This document shows, one piece after another, positions 12,785 through 20,868 of a stretch of DNA of 24,347 nucleotides. The DNA comes from a virus, in IMG/VR virus record IMGVR_UViG_3300030090_001547, positions 1 to 24,347 of that record, one strand, 5' to 3'. The position numbers and the translations under genes are program-made. Numbering within the stretch: position 1 is the first letter of the stretch; each line of letters starts with the position of its first letter. Below the pieces are notes generated by a model. That model saw only the letters and a program-made list of their open reading frames with translations. It was not told the DNA's origin and did no database searches.

Positions 12785-13087
12785 ATGACTATAGATAAAA
12801 ACTATAAGGCGGGGACTCAAAGAGGGTCTTCAAACTATAACCAAGTAATCACTTTAGTGGCTACACCGAAAAAAGATAAAGATATTGCACCACAAGCTGG
12901 GAAAATTATCGAAGCTTTAGTAGCTGCCAAAGACCACAAACTTACAGTTGGTGAGTTAGTTGGGACTGATGGTTCGACTGAGAGTGCTTGGGAAAAAGCT
13001 GGAGGTGTAACAGACCAAACACCGATGGATATTTGGAGACATTATAAGAAAAAACTTATAACTGCTGGATATGTAACAGTTAGCTAA
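12785..13087 (+). CDS. Possible winged-helix regulator, paralog of 2437 product
   Basis: A 100-residue protein: short basic start, then KIIEALVAAKDHKLTVGELV (about 41-60) and TPMDIWRHYKKKLITAGYVTV at the C-terminus. A helix, the TVGEL helix and a final helix plus GY strand is compatible with a winged helix. The pattern matches the end of the 2437 product (DPLRIFRFYAKRLIDEGYF) and the TVGEL of the 13458 product. A DNA-binding role is inferred, not shown. AGAAAGGAGAAATT precedes the ATG; a UUCG terminator follows. Confidence 0.7.
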   Translation: MTIDKNYKAGTQRGSSNYNQVITLVATPKKDKDIAPQAGKIIEALVAAKDHKLTVGELVGTDGSTESAWEKAGGVTDQTPMDIWRHYKKKLITAGYVTVS

Positions 13088-13106
13088 TAACTGATTGATT
13101 CCAAAG

Positions 13107-13129
13107 GGCGACTTCGGTCGCCTTTTTTT
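13107..13129 (+). terminator. UUCG intrinsic terminator
   Basis: GGCGAC (13107-13112), loop TTCG, GTCGCC (13117-13122), then seven T. It ends the one-gene unit 12785-13087. Confidence 0.9.
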
Positions 13130-13130
13130 G

Positions 13131-13282
13131 TGCCTGCTCTACTCTACTCTATCAATCGCTCTACTCTATGGCTCTACTCTACTCTATCAATCGCTCTATC
13201 GCTCGCTCTCTCCCACCCGCCCTCCCTCTACTTTATGAATGAATCAATCTATCAATCTATCAATCAAATCCGTCCGTCCGTC
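13131..13282. repeat. CT-rich low-complexity repeat block
   Basis: Irregular tandem units of CTCTA, CTATCAATC and CTATCGCTC, then CCCACCCGCCC and CCGTCCGTCCGTCG. It shares an exact 24-base stretch with 12542-12565 and ends in the same CCGTCCG series, so the two blocks are probably diverged duplicates flanking the gene at 12785. No gene. Confidence 0.65.
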
Positions 13283-13283
13283 G

Positions 13284-13424
13284 TTCCTAAAATCTTAAAA
13301 TCCTAACATTAAACTAACTAACCTAACTAATTTATATAACCTTAATAACTTATATATAATTAACTAACTTATATAACCTAAATAACCTATATAAATTAAT
13401 TTAACTAATTTAACAAAAACTATT
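13284..13424. repeat. G-free AT-rich stretch with direct repeats
   Basis: There is no G on the + strand for 141 bases. It contains an 18-bp direct repeat with one mismatch, starting TTATATAACCT (13332-13349 and 13369-13386, 37 bp apart), plus many TAACTAAC units. Such easily melted, iterated DNA could be a replication origin, a packaging-related site or an unstructured transcript leader. No gene. Confidence 0.6.
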
Positions 13425-13450
13425 GACAGCTAGTTTAATAAGCGTATAGT
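13423..13450 (+). promoter_or_regulatory. Sigma-70-like promoter, leaderless
   Basis: TTGACA at 13423-13428 is a full -35 consensus, followed by a 16-nt spacer and TATAGT at 13445-13450. The ATG at 13458 is 7 nt after the -10, so transcription should begin at or next to it. Confidence 0.7.
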
Positions 13451-13457
13451 TATACTT

Positions 13458-13883
13458 ATGGATACGAAAAAACAGGTTAACGCACCTAAAAGCGTTGAGG
13501 CTGATACAGCCAAGAAACAGAATGTGTCAAAGAGTGGTGGTAGATTTACTGATACTTTAAAAGGTGGTAAAGCTAACGCTAATACAAGACTGACATTAAC
13601 TGATAGTTGTTTTGATTTAGTTGTGGCTAATAACCCAGCTAGACAAGTAGTATTAGTTTGTCAGTTATTAGATGATTTAGGCGGGTCTGCTACTGTAGGT
13701 GAGCTTAATGAAATGATACTAGCTTGTATGCATGATAAAGCTGATACCTTTTGGGTAGACAGTAAATCTGAAGCTTATGTGCAAGATATATATCCTGTCA
13801 TGGCTTCTTACCTTGATAAAATGATAGGTAAGGAAGATTGGACATCAAAGAAAGGTAGTTTTACTTTAGTAGAAGTATCTTAA
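13458..13883 (+). CDS. Lys-rich tail protein, possible regulator, leaderless
   Basis: A 141-residue protein. Residues 1-45 are a low-complexity Lys/Ala/Ser/Thr tail; the rest is globular with LLDDLGGSATVGELNEMI (about 74-91) and a long helix YVQDIYPVMASYLDKMI. TVGEL and the overall order match the neighbour at 12785 and the 2437 product, giving a three-member family in this window. A DNA-binding role is inferred. There is no SD; the -10 box lies 7 nt before ATG, so the mRNA is predicted leaderless. Confidence 0.7.
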   Translation: MDTKKQVNAPKSVEADTAKKQNVSKSGGRFTDTLKGGKANANTRLTLTDSCFDLVVANNPARQVVLVCQLLDDLGGSATVGELNEMILACMHDKADTFWVDSKSEAYVQDIYPVMASYLDKMIGKEDWTSKKGSFTLVEVS

Positions 13884-13907
13884 TTTATTAACTCACTATT
13901 CATACAA

Positions 13908-13932
13908 GGGCTACATTAGTAGCCCTTTTTTT
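13908..13932 (+). terminator. Intrinsic terminator
   Basis: GGGCTAC (13908-13914), loop ATTA, GTAGCCC (13919-13925), then seven T. It ends the 13458 unit. Confidence 0.9.
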
Positions 13933-14086
13933 ATGCCTGTATATCTACTATACCTTTAACCTAACCTACCCTTATATGAAGCCCTATACCCCCCTAACGC
14001 TATCAGCTCGGGTCCCACCCACCCGCCCTTTAGTTTCAGCCTCAGTTTTGCAACTACTTTACAAATAAGTCCCTAGTGAAAAAATT

Positions 14087-14114
14087 TTGCGAAAAAATTT
14101 TTTTCGATTATACT
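14087..14114 (+). promoter_or_regulatory. Promoter for holin-like gene, leaderless
   Basis: TTGCGA at 14087-14092, 16-nt spacer, TATACT at 14109-14114, then six bases to ATG 14121. The first transcribed base would be the A of ATG. Confidence 0.6.
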
Positions 14115-14120
14115 TTCGTT

Positions 14121-14591
14121 ATGAAAAATATGTTAAAAAATATAGTAGGAGCAGTAGCTCCAACATTAGGCTCAGCTTTATCAGGTCCTATGGGCGGCAT
14201 GGCAGGCGGGGTCATAGCTAAAGTATTAGGGGTAGATAATAACCAAGCTGCCATAGAAAACGCTATGCAAAACGCAACTCCCGAACAGTTGTTAGAGATT
14301 AAAAAAGCAGAAAAAGATTTCGAAGTTAAAATGAAAGAACTTAACGTTGATGTCTTTAAATTAGAAACGCAAGAAAAACAACACGCTAGAAGTATGTTCT
14401 CTAAAGATTGGACAGCCCGTATTATAGGAATAGCTATGATTGGTGGGTTTTTAGGTTATATCTTTTTAGTTACCATACAACCCCCTGAACAAAATTCGGA
14501 AGCGTTAATAAATTTGGTACTCGGTTATTTAGGTGGTTTAGCATCAGCCGTAATAAGCTTCTATTTTGGTGCTTCTAACAAAAGTGAGTAA
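14121..14591 (+). CDS. Holin-like membrane protein
   Basis: The 156-residue protein has a Gly/Ala-rich hydrophobic N-terminal part (about 8-36), a charged helical middle (50-92) and two clear membrane spans (101-119 and 128-149), ending FYFGASNKSE. A charged coiled part, KDWTAR, then two spans with a final small-residue helix recalls the 3TM (GTA-type) phage holins, which open the inner membrane at lysis. ATG 14121 is preferred to GTG 14076, because the upstream extension has no SD and the promoter lies within it. No lysin is seen next to it. Confidence 0.6.
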   Translation: MKNMLKNIVGAVAPTLGSALSGPMGGMAGGVIAKVLGVDNNQAAIENAMQNATPEQLLEIKKAEKDFEVKMKELNVDVFKLETQEKQHARSMFSKDWTARIIGIAMIGGFLGYIFLVTIQPPEQNSEALINLVLGYLGGLASAVISFYFGASNKSE

Positions 14592-14703
14592 GGGCAGCAG
14601 ACCACGACCCGTGGACCGTGATAAGTTCAACGCTAACTTCGATAAAATATTTAAAGATAAGAAAAAATCCACCGCGAACCAAGAATCCCATTCCAAAGAT
14701 TAA
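14584..14703 (+). CDS. Small basic SKGSRPRP-type peptide
   Basis: A 39-residue peptide starting at GTG 14584, which overlaps the holin stop (GTGAGTAA). It reads (M)SKGSRPRPVDRDKFNANFDK, then IFKDKKK and a polar tail. Short peptides with an SKGS-RPRP start and an F-x-x-NFDKIF core are common next to phage packaging and lysis genes; role unknown. Translation by reinitiation after the holin is likely. Confidence 0.6.
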   Translation: MSKGSRPRPVDRDKFNANFDKIFKDKKKSTANQESHSKD

Positions 14704-14732
14704 CTACTTTACTTTTATTTTGTAAATATCGT

Positions 14733-14762
14733 TTTACAAAAGACAGGTTTTTAACATATACT
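14733..14762 (+). promoter_or_regulatory. Promoter for 14769 gene, leaderless
   Basis: TTTACA at 14733-14738, 18-nt spacer, TATACT at 14757-14762, six bases, then ATG 14769. No SD lies before this ATG. Confidence 0.65.
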
Positions 14763-14768
14763 TTGTAA

Positions 14769-16493
14769 ATGGCTGAGCCTTCTATAGCGGATGTGTTAAT
14801 GAATAATGATTTACGTTTACGTAGAAGCGATGAATTATTCCACAGCCCTCAACAAACCCAAGAAATAAAACCTTTAAGATTATCAGATTCTCAGAGACGT
14901 TCTTTTTTCGATTATATAAATAATCCAACAAGAACGGAAGACCCTTTAAAAAATCTTTTAGCAGGAGTTATAGGTACCGATGAACGTATGGGGCTTGGAG
15001 ATTTTATTCCTGGATTATCCCAAGCATTAGCTGAACGTAGAGGGGATAAACTAGGTTGGTGGCTATCCAATTTAGATTATCTTCCTGGTGGTGGTATAGC
15101 CCCCGATATGGTTACTGCTATGTCTGCTGCATTTTCTAAATATCAGAAAAAGCGAGCTGATATAATTAAACGATTAAAAAGAGAACAAAAAATACAAGAA
15201 ACGGCTGACGCTACTGAAATGGCAGGTTCTGTAAAAGAAGTAAATAGATTAAAGAAACAACTTAAAAAAATAGACGCAGAAGAAGCAAAAAGAGCAGCAA
15301 AATTTAGAATTGAGGGTGATTATGTTCCTCCTCCTAAAAAGCAAAGCTTAGACCCTACAGACCCTAAATTAAGGAAACAACTAGAGGACCAGATACCTAC
15401 TAAAGATTTTGTTAAATCTGTATATAAAGCCCAACCCGACCCCAAAGGTCCTATTAATTTGAATTTTTCCCTTCCTCCTAAAAAGCCAGATGAGGGTGTT
15501 TTTAGCAACGCTATGTTGCGAGATATGCAGGCTGATTACATAAAATCAAGAAAAGGTCCAACAGAAATACCCCGTGTTATAGACGACTCAAGAAGTCTTG
15601 CTGACCAAGCTTTAGATTTTGATAAAGCATTTTTACGTGGAGAATACACAACAAAAGGCTCAAACCCTACGTTTAACAAACCAGGATATATTCAATTCAC
15701 AGGTAAAAATTTTCCTGATGCTGGAGCATACTCAGATTATTCAAAGTACTTAAATGACCCTGAAAAATTAAAAGAATTAAAAACAGCTACAGGCTCTGAC
15801 TTAAGATACAGTAATGAAATAGACCCAACTTTGGTAAAAGACTGGTTTTCTAGAGAGAACATATACTCATCTGTTCCTCCTCCTAAAGGATATACGTATA
15901 AAGCTCCACCTGAAGGTGCCTTATTTCGTGGAGATAGAAGCGGGTTATTAGAAAGAGGTAAAGGTTTTGATATTACAGATACTTCTGATATTGTTCCATC
16001 TTCAGGTATTTATTCTTTAATAGACCCTACAGACCCTAGATTTAAAATGTTCGCAAAAGGCATACCTAGTAAAGGCGGTCCAGGTGCAGGGTATGTTATA
16101 AACCCTAATTTTAAAAATATTTTAGATATTGATAATATTCCACCTGATTTTCTTAAAAAATTAGAAGATATGGATATGTTTAGAAATCGTCCTAGTAGAG
16201 ATTTAGCGGGCGGTATTGGTGATTTAATGTCTAAAAAACGAACTGATTTCCAATTAGACACTATATTACGAGGCGGTCCAGGAAGTATAAATAAAACACC
16301 TTCAGGACTTTCACAAGATATAGCCGATATTTTTACTAAAGAAGGTTATGACGCTTTACGTTTCCCACCTAGAGCTATGAAAGGTGAAAGCGATACTATA
16401 ATTTCGTTAAACCCTAAAAATTTAGAAATCACAGATGAAATACCTTATGACCAACTTGATGATTTTATAAGACAGCTACTAAGTGGAAAATAA
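14769..16493 (+). CDS. Large protein, possible ADP-ribosyltransferase-like C-terminus
   Basis: A 574-residue protein in three parts: residues 1-120 with GLGDFIPGLSQALAERRGDK (75-94) and a Gly-rich LDYLPGGGIAPDM; 124-180 a Lys/Glu coiled coil; then Pro-rich linkers and a C-terminal domain. That domain has LFRGDR (385-390), SSGIYSLIDP (411-420), EGYDALRF (525-532) and SDTIISLNPKNLEI (541-554). This order resembles ADP-ribosyltransferase-like domains in phage polyvalent proteins, but I cannot fix a catalytic glutamate. It may be a virion protein delivered with DNA, or a host-modifying enzyme. terL starts within its end (11-bp overlap). The mRNA is predicted leaderless. Confidence 0.65.
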   Translation: MAEPSIADVLMNNDLRLRRSDELFHSPQQTQEIKPLRLSDSQRRSFFDYINNPTRTEDPLKNLLAGVIGTDERMGLGDFIPGLSQALAERRGDKLGWWLSNLDYLPGGGIAPDMVTAMSAAFSKYQKKRADIIKRLKREQKIQETADATEMAGSVKEVNRLKKQLKKIDAEEAKRAAKFRIEGDYVPPPKKQSLDPTDPKLRKQLEDQIPTKDFVKSVYKAQPDPKGPINLNFSLPPKKPDEGVFSNAMLRDMQADYIKSRKGPTEIPRVIDDSRSLADQALDFDKAFLRGEYTTKGSNPTFNKPGYIQFTGKNFPDAGAYSDYSKYLNDPEKLKELKTATGSDLRYSNEIDPTLVKDWFSRENIYSSVPPPKGYTYKAPPEGALFRGDRSGLLERGKGFDITDTSDIVPSSGIYSLIDPTDPRFKMFAKGIPSKGGPGAGYVINPNFKNILDIDNIPPDFLKKLEDMDMFRNRPSRDLAGGIGDLMSKKRTDFQLDTILRGGPGSINKTPSGLSQDIADIFTKEGYDALRFPPRAMKGESDTIISLNPKNLEITDEIPYDQLDDFIRQLLSGK

Positions 16494-18006
16494 AGATAAA
16501 TTAAAAGCTTTAAAAAATATAGACCTTTCGCATTTAGATAAAGCTGAAGCGAAAGAGTTTACTGTTTTACTTGAAGAATTAGAAAAACGCGAATTTCAAG
16601 AAAAAGCAACTAGTACCTTTATGGATTTTGTTAAATCTATATGGAAAGAATTTATTAACGGCGACCACCATGTAAAAATGGCAAAAGCTTTTGATGATAT
16701 TGCTACAGGTAAATTAAAACGTTTAATTATTAATATGCCGCCTAGACATACAAAGTCTGAATTTGCATCACATTTGTTCCCTGCTTACCTTTTAGGGAAA
16801 AATCCTAAATTAAAAATTATAGAAGCAACCCACACCGCTGACCTTGCAGTTAATTTTGGTAGAAAAGTTAGGGATTTAATTGACGGTGAAGAATATAAAG
16901 AATTATTTCCCGATACAGAACTAAAAGCGGATAGCCGTTCTGCAGGTAAATGGTTAACAAATAAAGGCGGTGAATACTATGCCGCAGGTATTGGTGGTGC
17001 GTTAGCGGGTAGAGGTGCGGATTTATTTATTATTGATGACCCACATTCGGAACAAGACGCTATGTCCGATAAAGCGATGGATGAAGCTTACGAATGGTTT
17101 ATGGCAGGACCTCGTCAAAGGTTACAACCTGGAGGTGCAATCGTTATAGTTATGACCCGTTGGAATAAAAAAGACTTAACGGGTAGATTAATTAAGAAAA
17201 TGGCACAAGATGAAGGGGCTGACCAATGGGAAGTTATAGAATTTCCTGCAATTTTACCTAGTGGTAACCCACTTTGGAAAGAATTTTGGAAGTTAGAAGA
17301 ATTAGAAAGTATAAAAGCGTCCGTTAGTCCATCTAAATGGGCGGCACAATATATGCAAAGACCTACAGGGGAAGGTATTTCAATTATCCCTAAAGAGTGG
17401 TTTATGATTTGGGAGGAAAATAAACCACCTAAATGTGAATATATAATCCAGTCTTATGATACTGCATTTTTAAAATCAGAAAGAGCTGACTTTACCGCTA
17501 TAACAACATGGGGAGTTTGGTATCCAGAAGGTAAAATTGGGGATGAAATGTATACGGGTAACGAAGCCCATTTAATTTTAATAGATTGTATAAAAGAACG
17601 TTTTGATTTTCCTGAATTAAAAGCAGAAGCGTTACGGTTATATGATTATTGGGACCCTGATACTGTAATTATTGAAGCTAAAGCTAGTGGTATTCCGTTA
17701 GTACAAGAATTACGTAGGGTTGGTATTCCTGTAAATACATTTAGTCCAGGAAAAGGGCAAGATAAAATAGCTAGATTAAATTCTGTATCGCCAATTTTTC
17801 AAGATGGAAGAGTTTGGGTGCCTGATAATAGATTTGGCGAAGAACTTATGGAAGAAGTTTCAGATTTTCCCGCAGGTGAAAATGACGACTTAGTTGACGC
17901 AACAACATTAGCGTTAGCGAGGTTTAGGGAAGGTGGTTTTTTACAATTAACTACTGATTATTTTGAAGAAGAAACACATTATGTGGGTGAAAGGGTTTAT
18001 TATTAA
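16483..18006 (+). CDS. terL: Terminase large subunit
   Basis: The 507-residue packaging motor. ATPase part: Walker A PPRHTKS (86-92), Walker B LFIIDD (181-186), and motif III MTRWNKKD (224-231). RNase H-like nuclease part: D326 in QSYDTAF, E398 in VIIEAK, and D468/D469/D472 in ENDDLVDATT. TerL pumps DNA through the portal and cuts the concatemer at the end of packaging. GTG 16483 overlaps the previous gene by 11 bp; no clear SD, so translation is probably coupled. Length is normal for the family. Confidence 0.95.
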   Translation: MENKDKLKALKNIDLSHLDKAEAKEFTVLLEELEKREFQEKATSTFMDFVKSIWKEFINGDHHVKMAKAFDDIATGKLKRLIINMPPRHTKSEFASHLFPAYLLGKNPKLKIIEATHTADLAVNFGRKVRDLIDGEEYKELFPDTELKADSRSAGKWLTNKGGEYYAAGIGGALAGRGADLFIIDDPHSEQDAMSDKAMDEAYEWFMAGPRQRLQPGGAIVIVMTRWNKKDLTGRLIKKMAQDEGADQWEVIEFPAILPSGNPLWKEFWKLEELESIKASVSPSKWAAQYMQRPTGEGISIIPKEWFMIWEENKPPKCEYIIQSYDTAFLKSERADFTAITTWGVWYPEGKIGDEMYTGNEAHLILIDCIKERFDFPELKAEALRLYDYWDPDTVIIEAKASGIPLVQELRRVGIPVNTFSPGKGQDKIARLNSVSPIFQDGRVWVPDNRFGEELMEEVSDFPAGENDDLVDATTLALARFREGGFLQLTTDYFEEETHYVGERVYY

Positions 18007-18023
18007 TTAAAATAGGTTATGAT
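17996..18023 (+). promoter_or_regulatory. Possible leaderless promoter for portal
   Basis: TTTATT at 17996-18001, 16-nt spacer, TATGAT at 18018-18023, 8 bases to ATG 18032. No SD lies before the portal ATG. It is weaker than the other boxes because read-through from terL is also likely. Confidence 0.45.
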
Positions 18024-18031
18024 TTGAAAAT

Positions 18032-20467
18032 ATGGCTATAGAGAAACAACCGTTATCAGCTGTTCCTATGCAGGAAGAAGCTATCGAACTTGAAATTATG
18101 CCTCAGGTGGAAGAAGAAACAGAATTATTTGTACAACCTGACGGCTCAATTATTCGAGGCAGTGAAATGCCTGACCAAGCTACGTCAAAGTTTGGTGAAA
18201 ATTTAGCAGAAACTTTAGACGAGCGTGAATTAAATACTATTGCTAATGAATTAGTAAATAGTTTTGAAGAAGATTTAGATTCACGTAATGATTGGTTTCA
18301 AACTTATACCGAAGGATTAGATTTATTAGGAATAAATGCGGATTCTCGTTCCCAACCGTTTATTGGGGCGTCAGGAGTTCATCATCCGATACTCGCAGAA
18401 GCCGTAACCCAATTCCAAGCACAAGCGTATAAAGAATTATTACCAGCAGGAGGACCTGTTGATACAGAAGTTTTAGGAATGACTGATAATGCTAAATTAG
18501 AAAAAGCAAATAGAGTTAAAAACTTTATGAATTATCAGATAACTTACAAAATGGAAGAATATGACCCAGAAATGGACCAATTATTATTTTATCTTCCACT
18601 ATCTGGTTCTGCATTTAAGAAAGTTTATTACGACCCTGCAGTTGGACGGGCAGTAGCACGTTTTGTTAAGTCAGAAGATTTAGTTGTTCCGTATTACGCA
18701 GTAGATTTATTAACTTCTCCTAGAATTACTCATGTAATTCATATGAATGAAAACGAATTACGTAAATTACAGCTTTCAGGGTTTTATAAAGACGTTGAAA
18801 TGTCGTCTCCAGGAAGCGGATTAGAGAATACAGACGTTGATGATAAGATAGATGAGCTACAAGGTATCAGTAGAACGATATCTGATGAAGAATTCACCCT
18901 TTTAGAGATGCATGTTGACCTAGATTTAGAAGGATATCAAGATATAGACGAAAATGGGGAAGAAACAGGGGTAGCTTTACCGTATATTGTAACTATTTGT
19001 AAAGATAACAACAAAATTCTCGCAATTAGACCAAATTATAACGAAAAAGACCCGATGAAGAAGAAAATCGAACATTTTACGCATTATAAGTTTCTTCCAG
19101 GACTTGGATTTTACGGTTTTGGCTTAATTCACATGATGGGGGGCTTAACTAAGTCAGTTACAGCGATTTTACGTCAATTAATAGACGCAGGAACACTTTC
19201 TAACCTTCCAGCAGGGTTTAAATCACGAGGATTGAATATTCAACGTCATGATGACCCGTTACAGCCTGGAGAATGGCGAGATGTCGATGCTCCTGGTGGT
19301 AGATTACAAGATGCTTTCCTTCCTTTGCCCTATAAAGAGCCAAGTGCAACATTATCTACTTTATTAGGAGCATTGGTTGAATCTGGGAAAAGATTTGCGG
19401 CTACAGTAGAAGACCCAACAGGAGACGGTAATTCTGAGGCACCTGTAGGTACAACAGTTGCATTAATGGAAAAAGGACAGAGAATTATGTCCGCTATCCA
19501 CAAAAGATTACATTATGCTCAAAAAACAGAATTTAAAATATTAAAAAGAGTATTTGGGGAATTTTTACCTCCACAATACCCATATCAAGTACAAGGTGCG
19601 TCTGAAAACGTATTTAAAGAAGATTTTGATAATTCTGTAGATGTTATTCCTGTTAGCGACCCTAATATTTTTAGTATGACGCAAAGAATAACTTTAGCCC
19701 AAACACAACTACAAATGGCACAAGCAGCACCAGAATTACATGATTTAAGAGAATCTTACAAGAAAATGTATTTAGCTTTAAATATTAAAGATATAGATGC
19801 ATTATTACCCCCAGAAGCTGAAGTGCCCGCAAGAGACCCAATTAGCGAACAACAAGCAGCATTAACGGGTAATCCTATAAAAGCTTTTGATTTTCAAAAC
19901 CATGAAGCTTATATAGCTAGCCATAGTGCGTTTTTACAAAACCCTATGGTACAATCAAATCCCCCAGTAATACAGGCTATAACTGCTAATATACAAGAAC
20001 ATCAGGCGATGTTGTATAGAATACAAATAGAACAAGCTATAGGTCAGCCTTTACCAGAAATGGAAGATGGACAAATGCCACCAGAAGTTATGAATCAAAT
20101 TGCACTTATGGCAGCACAAGCAACACAACAAGTTACAGGTCAAGCACAAGCGATGGCACAAGCACAAGCGATGGCACAAAGAGACCCACAAATGGAAATG
20201 TTCCAGCAACAACTACAATTAGAAAAAGAACAGTTAATGCAAAAAGAACAAGAAGATGTACGTGATAAAGAAGTAGAGCTTACAAAAGCTGAACTAGATG
20301 CACAAGTTAAACGTGAGAAAATAGAAGCTGATGCTAGAAAAGAAGATACTAAAGCTGCTATTGATTTACAAGAATTAGAGCAAAAGTCTAAAGCTGATGC
20401 TGATAAGAACTTTACTGAATTAGTTAAAACTGTTCGGGATAGTAGAAATAAAAATGGAGAAAAATAA
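18032..20467 (+). CDS. Portal protein, P22-like long form
   Basis: The 811-residue protein has the features of P22-type portals of marine podovirus-like phages: NSFEEDLDSRNDWFQTYTEG near residue 80-100, a long mixed alpha/beta core, and an extended helical barrel. The last ~120 residues are Gln/Lys/Glu-rich coiled coil, containing an 18-bp tandem duplication (QAQAMA twice). Twelve copies form the channel at the capsid vertex for DNA entry and tail attachment. No SD precedes the ATG. It lies between terL and the small gene at 20467 (TAATG overlap). Confidence 0.9.
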   Translation: MAIEKQPLSAVPMQEEAIELEIMPQVEEETELFVQPDGSIIRGSEMPDQATSKFGENLAETLDERELNTIANELVNSFEEDLDSRNDWFQTYTEGLDLLGINADSRSQPFIGASGVHHPILAEAVTQFQAQAYKELLPAGGPVDTEVLGMTDNAKLEKANRVKNFMNYQITYKMEEYDPEMDQLLFYLPLSGSAFKKVYYDPAVGRAVARFVKSEDLVVPYYAVDLLTSPRITHVIHMNENELRKLQLSGFYKDVEMSSPGSGLENTDVDDKIDELQGISRTISDEEFTLLEMHVDLDLEGYQDIDENGEETGVALPYIVTICKDNNKILAIRPNYNEKDPMKKKIEHFTHYKFLPGLGFYGFGLIHMMGGLTKSVTAILRQLIDAGTLSNLPAGFKSRGLNIQRHDDPLQPGEWRDVDAPGGRLQDAFLPLPYKEPSATLSTLLGALVESGKRFAATVEDPTGDGNSEAPVGTTVALMEKGQRIMSAIHKRLHYAQKTEFKILKRVFGEFLPPQYPYQVQGASENVFKEDFDNSVDVIPVSDPNIFSMTQRITLAQTQLQMAQAAPELHDLRESYKKMYLALNIKDIDALLPPEAEVPARDPISEQQAALTGNPIKAFDFQNHEAYIASHSAFLQNPMVQSNPPVIQAITANIQEHQAMLYRIQIEQAIGQPLPEMEDGQMPPEVMNQIALMAAQATQQVTGQAQAMAQAQAMAQRDPQMEMFQQQLQLEKEQLMQKEQEDVRDKEVELTKAELDAQVKREKIEADARKEDTKAAIDLQELEQKSKADADKNFTELVKTVRDSRNKNGEK
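20141..20176 (+). repeat. 18-bp tandem duplication in portal gene
   Basis: The unit CAAGCACAAGCGATGGCA occurs twice, head to tail and identical, adding one QAQAMA repeat in frame to the portal's C-terminal coiled coil. Identity suggests a recent slippage event. Confidence 0.9.
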
Positions 20468-20670
20468 TGCGTGATTATTACGATAACGATAAGTACCCTT
20501 CTCCTTCACCTAAGAAAACCAAGGCAGCCCCTAGTTTTCCAAGTGTAGAAGATAGTACAAAAACTAAAACTATCGAAGCAGGTGAATGCTTAGATAAGCC
20601 TGAAAAAGCTAAAGTAAAAGCAGCTTACGGGCAAACTAAAGGACTTCTTTGGTATAGGTCAATTAAATAA
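20467..20670 (+). CDS. Small basic structural-block protein
   Basis: A 67-residue Lys/Pro/Ser-rich protein starting in a TAATG overlap with the portal, SD GGAG. It ends KAAYGQTKGLLWYRSIK. Probably disordered at the N-terminus; role unknown, likely head-related by position. Confidence 0.65.
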   Translation: MRDYYDNDKYPSPSPKKTKAAPSFPSVEDSTKTKTIEAGECLDKPEKAKVKAAYGQTKGLLWYRSIK

Positions 20671-20868
20671 GTGGACTATATCTTAGCTACGGAGCATTTG
20701 CTTCGTAAATACCGTGAGAGAAAAGAAGCTCTCACGCAAACGTTGGCTTCTGGAAGTATTGAGAATTTTGAACAATACCAAAGGATAGTCGGTGAAATAG
20801 CAGGGTTGAATTTCGCAGAACAAGAAATTCAATCTTTACATTCTAATATGGAGGATGCAAATGAATAA
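20671..20868 (+). CDS. Small helical protein between portal and GroES
   Basis: A 65-residue protein starting at GTG 20671 immediately after the previous stop; an all-helical, coiled-coil-like protein (HLLRKYRERKEALTQTLASG, then IVGEIAGLNFAEQEIQSLHS). Similar short proteins accompany portals in marine phages; role unknown, perhaps in head assembly. The end overlaps the co-chaperonin start. Confidence 0.7.
   Translation: MDYILATEHLLRKYRERKEALTQTLASGSIENFEQYQRIVGEIAGLNFAEQEIQSLHSNMEDANE

Noticed and set aside
13131-13282. CRISPR array in the CT-rich repeats
   Set aside because: Units are irregular, overlapping and of low complexity, with no constant repeat and spacer length.
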